Position numbers and translations under genes: made by a program. Positions 1 through 5,660 of a DNA stretch of 7,521 nt are shown here, piece by piece. Numbering within the stretch: position 1 is the first letter of the stretch; every line of letters starts with the position of its first letter. Origin of the DNA: JAMCRM01 sp041685075 (GTDB lineage: Bacteria > Acidobacteriota > Terriglobia > Bryobacterales > Bryobacteraceae); contig JAWLGN010000273.1 in the NCBI GenBank assembly GCA_041685075.1, positions 1 to 7,521 of the forward strand, read 5' to 3'. The notes below the pieces were generated by a model. It did no database searches. It worked only from the letters and a program-made list of their open reading frames with translations, and was not told the DNA's origin.

Positions 1-1
1 G

Positions 2-109
2 GCGCCCGGCCTGATGGTGCTGGTTTCGGCCTGTGCGTCGCTTACCGTGCTGGTGACCGGCGCGCTGTACTTCCGGCGCATGGAGAAGACCTTCGCCGAT
101 ACGGTGTAA
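2..109 (+). CDS. ABC-2 type polysaccharide exporter permease, C-terminal end (partial)
   Basis: Only the last 35 residues are present, entering from the left edge and ending at TAA 107-109. The peptide has one hydrophobic segment (about residues 3-24, rich in L, V, A and G) followed by the basic and acidic tail LYFRRMEKTFADTV. A last membrane helix followed by a short tail of the pattern YFRRxExxFAD is typical of ABC-2 permeases that export O-antigen or capsule chains (Wzm, KpsM and TagG type). These work with an ATPase that would lie further upstream. The next start codon follows after three bases, so the gene is very likely cotranscribed with neuB. That fits export of the glycan made by the downstream genes. 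The call rests on the tail pattern and context only; another multi-span membrane protein is possible. Confidence 0.6.
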   Translation, partial: APGLMVLVSACASLTVLVTGALYFRRMEKTFADTV

Positions 110-112
110 ACC

Positions 113-1162
113 ATGAAAGCTATCACGGGTGATTCCCGTTGCCTGGTGATCGCGGAAGTGGCCCAGGCGCACGATGGCAGCCTCGGAGCGGCCCACGCCT
201 ATATCGACGCGGCCGCCCGCGCCGGCGCCGGAGCGGTGAAGTTCCAGACCCACATCGCCGCGGCCGAAAGCTCTCCGGCCGAACCCTGGCGGGTGAAGTT
301 CAGCCCGCAGGACTCGACGCGCTACGGCTACTGGCAGCGCATGGAGTTCACCGAGGAACAGTGGGCCGCGCTGCGCGCCCACGCCGAGCAGCGCGGTCTC
401 ATCTTCCTCAGCTCGCCTTTTTCGCTGGAAGCCGCCGAGCTGCTGCGGCGCGTGGGCGTGCGCGCCTGGAAGATCGCCTCCGGAGAGGTGAACAACACGC
501 AACTGTTCGACTTCATTGCCGCCACCCGCATGCCCGTGCTGCTCTCCACGGGGATGAGCCGCCTGGCCGAGATCGATCGCGCGGTGGAGCGCGTCCGCGC
601 CGCCGGCTGCCCGCTGGCGGTGTTGCAATGCACTACCGCGTACCCATGTCCGGAGGAAAAAATCGGCCTCAACCTGCTGCCGTTCTTCCGCCGTCGCTAC
701 GGCTGCGAGACGGGGCTCTCGGACCACTCCGGCAAGATCTACCCGGGGCTGGCCGCCGTGGTTCTGGGAGCCGCGGTCGTTGAGGTGCACGTCACCTTCA
801 GCCGTGAATGCTTCGGCCCGGATGTTCCGGCATCCCTCACCATCGCGGAACTCGGCACCCTGGTCGAGGGCGTCCGCTTTCTGGAAAAATCGCTCGCCAG
901 CCCGGTGGACAAGGACGCCGCCGCAGCCGAAATGGAAACGCTGCGTGGCATCTTCACCAAGAGCGTGGTGGCGCGCGTCGATCTCCCCGCGGGCGCGGTG
1001 CTCGCCGCCGCACACCTGGGACTCAGAAAACCCGGCAACGGCATCCCCGGCGACCGCCTGCCGGAACTCATCGGGCGCCGGTTGCGCCGTCCCCTGCGCG
1101 CCGGCGAGTTTCTCTCCGAATCCGACCTTTACGAATCGGTCATTTCGCCCGCTGTGGCTTGA
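113..1162 (+). CDS. neuB: NeuB-family nonulosonic (sialic) acid synthase
   Basis: This 349-residue protein matches the usual NeuB length (about 340-350) and two-domain plan. The family condenses phosphoenolpyruvate with ManNAc or a related 2,4-diacetamido hexose to give a nine-carbon 2-keto acid in the cytoplasm. The N-terminal TIM barrel shows IAEVAQAHDGS (13-23), VKFQT (42-46), ASGE (122-125), LSTGM (144-148), LQCTTAYP (171-178) and GLSDHS (201-206). It also has EVHVTFSRECFGPD (224-237). His205 and His226 align with the two metal-binding histidines of NeuB. Residues about 282-340 form an antifreeze-like SAF domain (SVVARVDLPAG to LRAGEFLSESDL). Two positions are unusual: the EKHFT motif common in NeuB reads EVHVT, and GPDH reads GPDV. 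The first ATG is used; no clear ribosome site precedes it, consistent with coupling to the permease. Whether the product is Neu5Ac, legionaminic or another nonulosonic acid cannot be decided here. Confidence 0.9.
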   Translation: MKAITGDSRCLVIAEVAQAHDGSLGAAHAYIDAAARAGAGAVKFQTHIAAAESSPAEPWRVKFSPQDSTRYGYWQRMEFTEEQWAALRAHAEQRGLIFLSSPFSLEAAELLRRVGVRAWKIASGEVNNTQLFDFIAATRMPVLLSTGMSRLAEIDRAVERVRAAGCPLAVLQCTTAYPCPEEKIGLNLLPFFRRRYGCETGLSDHSGKIYPGLAAVVLGAAVVEVHVTFSRECFGPDVPASLTIAELGTLVEGVRFLEKSLASPVDKDAAAAEMETLRGIFTKSVVARVDLPAGAVLAAAHLGLRKPGNGIPGDRLPELIGRRLRRPLRAGEFLSESDLYESVISPAVA

Positions 1163-1170
1163 GAATCACC

Positions 1171-2376
1171 ATGCCAGTCGCCGCAGTTCCGCTGCCGCGC
1201 GACTTCGCCGAAATTCAGGTCGGCGACACCGCGCGCCTCGTCAAGACCATCGCCCCCAAGGACGTGGAGGAGTTCTCCTCGCTTTCCGGCGACAGCAATC
1301 CGCTGCACCTGGACCCCGAATTCGCACGCCGCACCAGTTTTCAGAAACCCGTAGTGCAGGGCATGCTGGTGGCTTCCTACGTATCCAGCCTGATCGGCAC
1401 CCAACTGCCCGGTCCCGGCGCGTTGTGGACGCGCCAGAGCTTCCGCTGGCCGGCGCCGGTGTTCGCCGGCGACACCATCGAAGTGACTTTGCGCGTGACC
1501 CACAAATCCACCGGGACCGGAACTCTCACATTCGAGGTGATCGCCATGAACCAGGACGGTAGAAAGGTGCTGGAAGGAGAAGGCACCGTGATGCTTCTTG
1601 AGCAGCGGCGCCGGCCCGGCAGCCGCCCGTTCTCCGGCCGCGTGGCGCTGGTTACGGGAGCGTCGCGGGGCATCGGGGCGGCTATCGCGGTGGCGCTGGG
1701 GCAGGCCGGAGCGCGGGTGGCGGTGAACTATCGCACGCGCGGCGATGCGGCCGCCGTGGTGGTCGGCGCCGTCCAGGAATGCGGCGGCTCCGCCATCGCG
1801 GTGTGCGCCGACGTGGCCGACCCCGACGCCGTCGCCGACGCGGTGGACAAGGTGCGCGCCGCCTTCGGCGCCCCCGTGGACGTGCTGGTGAACAACGCCT
1901 CCATAGCCTTCGTTCCGCGCCCCTTCGTGGAGACCGGATGGTCGGAGGCGCAGCACCTCATCGACGTACAGGTGCGCGGCGCCTGGCAATGCTGCCGGGC
2001 GGTGATTCCCGGCATGCTGGAGCAGAAGTTCGGGCGCATCGTGAACATCGGCTCCACCATGGCCCACCACGTTCCGCCCGCCCAATGGACCGTGGCGGTG
2101 CTCGCCAAGGCGGCATTGAAGGCCCTCACCCGGTCGCTCGCCGTCGAGTTCGGCCCGCACGGCATTCTGGTCAACATGGTCTCGCCCGGAATGACCGAGA
2201 CCGAGTCCATCGCCACGGTCCCGGAGCGCCTGCGCAAGGTGCATGCCATGCAAACGCCCCTGCGGCGGTTGGGCACTCCCGAAGACATCGCCCAGGCGGT
2301 GCTGTTCCTCTGCTCCGATGGGGCCCAGTACGTAACCGGTGCGGACGTGCCGGTCTGCGGCGGCATCAGCATGTGA
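1171..2376 (+). CDS. MaoC-like hotdog dehydratase fused to FabG-like SDR with an altered active site
   Basis: The 401-residue protein has two domains. Residues about 10-145 are a MaoC/R-hydratase hotdog fold with the hydratase motif GDSNPLHLDP (40-49), in which Asp41 and His46 match the catalytic Asp/His spacing of PhaJ-type (R)-enoyl hydratases, followed by FQKPVVQGML (58-66). Residues about 154-401 are a short-chain dehydrogenase. It has the nucleotide-binding TGASRGIG (162-169), NNAS (241-244), VNIGS (291-295), Lys313 within LAKAALKALTRSLA, and SPGMTETE (338-345). In place of the catalytic YxxxK the sequence reads AVLAK, so Ala309 lies four residues before the lysine and no tyrosine is nearby. 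The family fusion would interconvert enoyl-, 3-hydroxyacyl- and 3-ketoacyl thioesters. Here the reductase half may be inactive, altered or structural. The frame is open well upstream, but the ATG eight bases after the neuB stop fits the start of the hotdog domain. Confidence 0.85.
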   Translation: MPVAAVPLPRDFAEIQVGDTARLVKTIAPKDVEEFSSLSGDSNPLHLDPEFARRTSFQKPVVQGMLVASYVSSLIGTQLPGPGALWTRQSFRWPAPVFAGDTIEVTLRVTHKSTGTGTLTFEVIAMNQDGRKVLEGEGTVMLLEQRRRPGSRPFSGRVALVTGASRGIGAAIAVALGQAGARVAVNYRTRGDAAAVVVGAVQECGGSAIAVCADVADPDAVADAVDKVRAAFGAPVDVLVNNASIAFVPRPFVETGWSEAQHLIDVQVRGAWQCCRAVIPGMLEQKFGRIVNIGSTMAHHVPPAQWTVAVLAKAALKALTRSLAVEFGPHGILVNMVSPGMTETESIATVPERLRKVHAMQTPLRRLGTPEDIAQAVLFLCSDGAQYVTGADVPVCGGISM

Positions 2377-2382
2377 ACGAAG

Positions 2383-4287
2383 ATGACTCCGGATCTTCAA
2401 CTCTCCCGCGAAAGCATCGAACGAGCGCTCGAGGCCGGCGACTGGGGCCGGGCGCAGGCCGATTTGCGCGAGCTGGGGCATGGCCATCCCACCGCCGCCA
2501 CGGCCGGCTTCGTGATCTCCGCCTGGAGCCGCCTGCGCCCGCACGTCGCGTTGGTGCCCTGCCGGCTGTACGTGCTGCGGTCGTTCACCGTGGAGCCTGT
2601 GGTTCCGCTGCTGCGCGCGGCGGCTTTTGCCGGCGGCATCGATCTCACCGTGAAGGTGGGGGGGTTCAACGCCTGGGTGCAGGAGATTCTGGATACCGGC
2701 GGGCCGCTCGGCGCCTTCGCGCCGGACGTCGCCATCCTGGCCGTGCAGACGCGCGATGCGGCGCCCGAACTCTGGGAGAGATTTCCGGACCTCCCGGCCG
2801 CGCGCCGGGAGGCTGCCGCCGCCGAAGTTGCGGCCGCGTTTCGCGCATGGATGGCCGCCTTCCGCCGGCACTCGCGCGCCGCCCTGGTGGTGCACTCGCT
2901 GGAGCTGCCGGAGTGGGCCGGCGCCGGCGTGCTGGACGCCCAGGATGCCGCCGGGCAGACGCAGCTCATCGCCCGCATCAACCAGGAGATACGCACTGCC
3001 GCCGCCTCTATTCCCGGGGTCTGGGTGCTGGACTACGACGCCCTCGTGGCCCGCGCCGGCCGCAGCCGCTGGGCCGATGAACGGAAGTGGCTCACGGTGC
3101 GGCTGCCCATCCGCGCCGAGCATCTGCACGCGCTGGCCGCCGAGTGGATGCGCTATCTCCATCCCATCACCGGCCGCATCGCCAAGGTGCTGGTGACGGA
3201 TCTCGACAACACCCTGTGGGGCGGCGTCGTTGGGGAGGACGGTATCGAGGGCATCCGGGTGGGCCGCGAATACCCCGGCGCGGCGTACTGGGAACTCCAG
3301 CGCGTCATGCTCGACCTGCACCGCCGCGGCGTCCTGCTGGCCATCGCCAGCAAGAACAATCCCGAAGACGCCATGCGCGCCCTGGAGGCGCACCCCGAAA
3401 TGCTGCTGCGCCCGCACCACTTCTCCGCGGTGCGGGTGAACTGGAACGACAAGGCCGCCAGCCTCCGGGAGATCGCCGCCGAACTCAACGTGGGGATCGA
3501 TGCTTTGGTTTTCCTCGACGACAATCCCGCGGAGCGCCGGCGCATCCGCATGGAGTTGCCCGAGGTGACCGTGCTGGAACTGCCGGCCGACCCGCTCGGC
3601 TATGCCCGCGCGCTGCGCGAGTGCCCGCTCTTCGAGCGCCTGGCCGTCTCCGGCGAAGACGGCGAGCGGGCGCGCTACTACGCCGAGCAGCGCGGGCGCG
3701 GCGAGTTGCAGCGCGCCGCCGCTTCGCTCGAGGAGTTCTACCGGTCGCTGGCCCAACGGGCCGAGATGGCGCCGCTCGAGAACGCCACCCTGGCGCGCGC
3801 CGCCGAACTCACCCGGAAGACCAACCAGTTCAACCTCACCACGCGCCGCCGCGGCGAAGCGCAACTGGCCGCGCTGGCCGCCGAACCCGACTGCGAGGTG
3901 TGGACCGCGCGCGTGGCCGACCGGTTTGGCGACAACGGCCTGGTGGCGCTGCTCATCCTGCGCCGCGCCGGAGAGGCCTGCGAGATCGAATCGCTGTTGA
4001 TGAGCTGCCGGGTGATCGGCCGCACGGTGGAGACGGCGGTGCTGGCCTTCGCCGCCTCCCGCGCCCGCGCCATGGGGGCGAAGCGCCTCGAAGGGTGGTT
4101 CATCCCCACCGCAAAGAACGCCCCCGCCGCCGAGTTCTACCCCGGCCACGGCTTCCAGCCCGCCGCCCAACGCGAAGACGGCACGTTCTGGACTTTGCCG
4201 CTCGAGGGCGCCGCCCTCGCCTGCCCGCCGTGGATCGAATTGCGTGGCCCGAAAGAGCCCACCCGGAGTGTACACGTTCATGCTTGA
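2383..4287 (+). CDS. FkbH-like HAD-IIIC acyl-ACP loading protein (SGNH-like + HAD + GNAT-like)
   Basis: This 634-residue protein is a long-form FkbH homologue. Characterised FkbH enzymes take 1,3-bisphosphoglycerate, remove phosphate and load glycerate onto the thiol of an ACP to start methoxymalonyl-type units; other members supply different three-carbon units. Residues about 55-260 resemble the SGNH-like region of long FkbH proteins (LRSFTVEPVVPLLR, then FAPDVAILAVQTRD). The HAD core has motif I VTDLDNTLWGG (271-281, Asp273 and Asp275), IASKNN (321-326), WNDKAAS (354-360) and FLDDNPAERR (377-386). The C-terminal part is the GNAT-like acyl-transfer region, with LTRKTNQFNLTTRR (476-489), RFGDNGLVALL (514-524) and LMSCRVIGR (539-547, Cys542). 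The region ends with AAEFYPGHGF (582-591). All HAD acid residues are present. The ATG is six bases after the previous stop, and the 3' end overlaps the ACP gene by eight bases, which strongly suggests that ACP is its partner. The exact substrate is unknown. Confidence 0.9.
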   Translation: MTPDLQLSRESIERALEAGDWGRAQADLRELGHGHPTAATAGFVISAWSRLRPHVALVPCRLYVLRSFTVEPVVPLLRAAAFAGGIDLTVKVGGFNAWVQEILDTGGPLGAFAPDVAILAVQTRDAAPELWERFPDLPAARREAAAAEVAAAFRAWMAAFRRHSRAALVVHSLELPEWAGAGVLDAQDAAGQTQLIARINQEIRTAAASIPGVWVLDYDALVARAGRSRWADERKWLTVRLPIRAEHLHALAAEWMRYLHPITGRIAKVLVTDLDNTLWGGVVGEDGIEGIRVGREYPGAAYWELQRVMLDLHRRGVLLAIASKNNPEDAMRALEAHPEMLLRPHHFSAVRVNWNDKAASLREIAAELNVGIDALVFLDDNPAERRRIRMELPEVTVLELPADPLGYARALRECPLFERLAVSGEDGERARYYAEQRGRGELQRAAASLEEFYRSLAQRAEMAPLENATLARAAELTRKTNQFNLTTRRRGEAQLAALAAEPDCEVWTARVADRFGDNGLVALLILRRAGEACEIESLLMSCRVIGRTVETAVLAFAASRARAMGAKRLEGWFIPTAKNAPAAEFYPGHGFQPAAQREDGTFWTLPLEGAALACPPWIELRGPKEPTRSVHVHA

Positions 4288-4531
4288 CCGCGTTCGCAGT
4301 CTCGTGGCAGACCTGTTCGGTTTGCCGCTCGAGGAGATCCGCCCGGACTCGTCTCCGGACAACATCCCCGCCTGGGATTCCTTGCAGCATCTCAACCTCG
4401 TGCTGGCCCTCGAGCAGGAGTTCGGCATCCAGTTCGCTCCCGAGGAGATCGAGCAGTTGCTCTCGGTCGAACTGGTGGCCGCGCTGCTGGAGGAGAAAGC
4501 CGCGCCCCGTGGAGCCGCACATGCCCGTTGA
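4280..4531 (+). CDS. Stand-alone acyl carrier protein (phosphopantetheine-binding)
   Basis: The 83-residue protein is the size of a free ACP. Helix I is MLDRVRSLVADLFGLPLEEI, followed by a D-rich loop (DSSPDNIPAWDSL). The phosphopantetheine attachment site is Ser34 in WDSLQHLNLV (32-41), where DSL with a following hydrophobic helix is the ACP signature. The acidic helix EQEFGIQFAPEEIEQL follows. The ATG at 4280 lies inside the last codons of the FkbH-like gene (eight-base overlap), and the 3' end overlaps the next gene by 11 bases, so translation is coupled on both sides. A longer reading from ATG 4244 would add 12 residues that look unlike ACP and are embedded in the FkbH reading frame, so the shorter form is preferred. 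The likely role is to carry the glyceryl or other acyl group loaded by the FkbH-like protein and, by inference, to donate it to the next gene's acyltransferase. Confidence 0.93.
   Translation: MLDRVRSLVADLFGLPLEEIRPDSSPDNIPAWDSLQHLNLVLALEQEFGIQFAPEEIEQLLSVELVAALLEEKAAPRGAAHAR
4511..4514 (+). promoter_or_regulatory. Shine-Dalgarno site for the GNAT-like gene
   Basis: GGAG lies six bases before the ATG at 4521 and inside the ACP coding sequence. The reading frame of the acyltransferase stays open for more than 1.4 kb upstream because of the high G+C, so this site and the start of the GNAT-like fold (VDFRYAEDRDYP) together fix the start. Confidence 0.6.
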
Positions 4532-5651
4532 TTTTCGATACGCCGAAGACCGGGACTACCCGGTTATCAGCCGCTTCCTCGACGAACACTGGGGGAGGAA
4601 CCACGTCTACTGCCGCGAGCCCCGCCTGTTCGACTGGACCTTCCGCCGCCCCGGCTACTGGGCCGAAGACCGGTACAGCTTCGCCCTCGCCGAAGATCGC
4701 GGCGAACTGGTAGGCATTCTGGGCGGCATTCCCTTCCATTTCAACTGCCTCGGCCGGCGCTCGAAGGGCGCGTGGATCGCCAACTATGCCGTGCGCCCGG
4801 ACTACCGCCGCGGCCCCGTCGCTCTGCAACTGTTGGGGCAGTTTCGCCGGCCGGAGTTCGCGGCCTGCGTGGCTTTCGGGATTACGCAGGCGAGCGCGGT
4901 GATTTACAAGGTGATGCGCGGCGAGGTGCTGGAGCCGATTCCGCGCTTGTTTGCCGTGCTGCCCGGCAACCGCGAACGGATGCAGCGGCTGCTCGCCATC
5001 GACCACCCGGATTGGACGGAGGAACGGGCCGAGGGCCTGGCGCGGCATTTTCTACTCGATACCTTGCCCGCGGCCGGCGCCTTCGAAAACGCCATCCCCG
5101 AAGACTGGGACCTGGTGGACTGGCCGGCGATCGCCTCCACCACCATCGGGGCCGCGCGCGATCTCGATTACCTCCGCTGGCGCTATCTCGGCCACCCGCT
5201 CTTCCGCTATCGCGTGGTCGCGGTGCGCGAAGGGCGGCGCACGGGGCTGGCCGTCTGGCGGTTGGAGACCATCCGCCGCCAGACGCCCGGGGGCCGGGAG
5301 GACGTGGACCGCATCGGGCGCGTGGTGGAGTTCCTTCCGGCCTCCCGGGTCAACGCGGGGAACCTCGCCGCCGCGCTGTTCCAGGAGATCTGTGCCGCCG
5401 GCGCCTTTGCCGCGGATGTTTACAGCTACCACGGCCCGGCCCGTGCCCGGCTCGCCGAAGCGGGTTTCCGCTCCACCGCGGACCATCCCGACGGCGCCCT
5501 CGTCCCTTCGCGGTTTCAGCCGCTCGACGGGAAGGGCGGCGCCATTCTGAGCGCCATGTTCGTGGATCGATCGCTGCCGGCTTGCTCCGCGGCGGCCGAC
5601 TGCCCGTGGTATTGGACCAAGTCGGACTCCGACCAGGACCGCCCCAACTGA
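4521..5651 (+). CDS. GNAT-like acyltransferase, probable two-lobed
   Basis: The 376-residue protein starts with a GNAT-type N-terminus: FRYAEDRDYPVISRFLDEHWG (5-25), then FDWTFRRPG (37-45) and a strand pair FALAEDRGELVGILGGIPF (54-72). It continues with IANYAVRPDYRRGPVALQLL (86-105), where the VRPDYRRG stretch sits where GNAT enzymes bind the acyl donor's pyrophosphate. The second half carries a related pattern, LDYLRWRYLGHPLFRYRVVAV (215-235), and AGNLAAALFQEI (279-290), suggesting a duplicated GNAT-like lobe. The tail WYWTKSDSDQDRPN (363-376) is strikingly polar; I recall similar endings in related glycan-cluster proteins but cannot verify it here. GNAT-fold enzymes transfer acyl groups from CoA or ACP to amines. 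With ACP directly upstream and overlapping, the inferred role is acyl transfer to an amino sugar. Donor and acceptor are unproven. No signal peptide is visible, so it should be cytoplasmic. Confidence 0.75.
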   Translation: MPVDFRYAEDRDYPVISRFLDEHWGRNHVYCREPRLFDWTFRRPGYWAEDRYSFALAEDRGELVGILGGIPFHFNCLGRRSKGAWIANYAVRPDYRRGPVALQLLGQFRRPEFAACVAFGITQASAVIYKVMRGEVLEPIPRLFAVLPGNRERMQRLLAIDHPDWTEERAEGLARHFLLDTLPAAGAFENAIPEDWDLVDWPAIASTTIGAARDLDYLRWRYLGHPLFRYRVVAVREGRRTGLAVWRLETIRRQTPGGREDVDRIGRVVEFLPASRVNAGNLAAALFQEICAAGAFAADVYSYHGPARARLAEAGFRSTADHPDGALVPSRFQPLDGKGGAILSAMFVDRSLPACSAAADCPWYWTKSDSDQDRPN

Positions 5652-5653
5652 GG
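5649..5653 (+). promoter_or_regulatory. Shine-Dalgarno site overlapping the upstream stop codon
   Basis: TGAGG includes the TGA stop of the acyltransferase gene and lies seven bases before the deacetylase ATG at 5661. This favours ATG 5661 over the second ATG at 5691 and ties translation of the two genes together. Confidence 0.5.
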
Positions 5654-5660
5654 CCCAACC

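Noticed and set aside
808..1170. A possible N-terminal extension of the MaoC-SDR protein
   Set aside because: It overlaps the conserved C-terminal part of neuB in another frame and is Arg/Pro-rich. The hotdog domain begins just after ATG 1171.
4244..4279. An earlier ATG for the ACP giving 95 residues
   Set aside because: The extra 12 residues do not resemble an ACP and lie deeper in the FkbH-like frame. ATG 4280 begins exactly at helix I.
1129..4428. A 1099-codon open reading frame on the minus strand
   Set aside because: It runs antisense across three well-supported genes with conserved motifs. Its translation is low-complexity (rich in H, G, R, A and Q), and such long open antisense frames are expected from G+C-rich codon use.
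3087..4520. A long upstream extension of the acyltransferase frame
   Set aside because: The extension is an Arg/Pro/Ala-rich shadow of the FkbH-like and ACP genes. The real start is ATG 4521, with GGAG six bases upstream and the GNAT-like fold beginning there.
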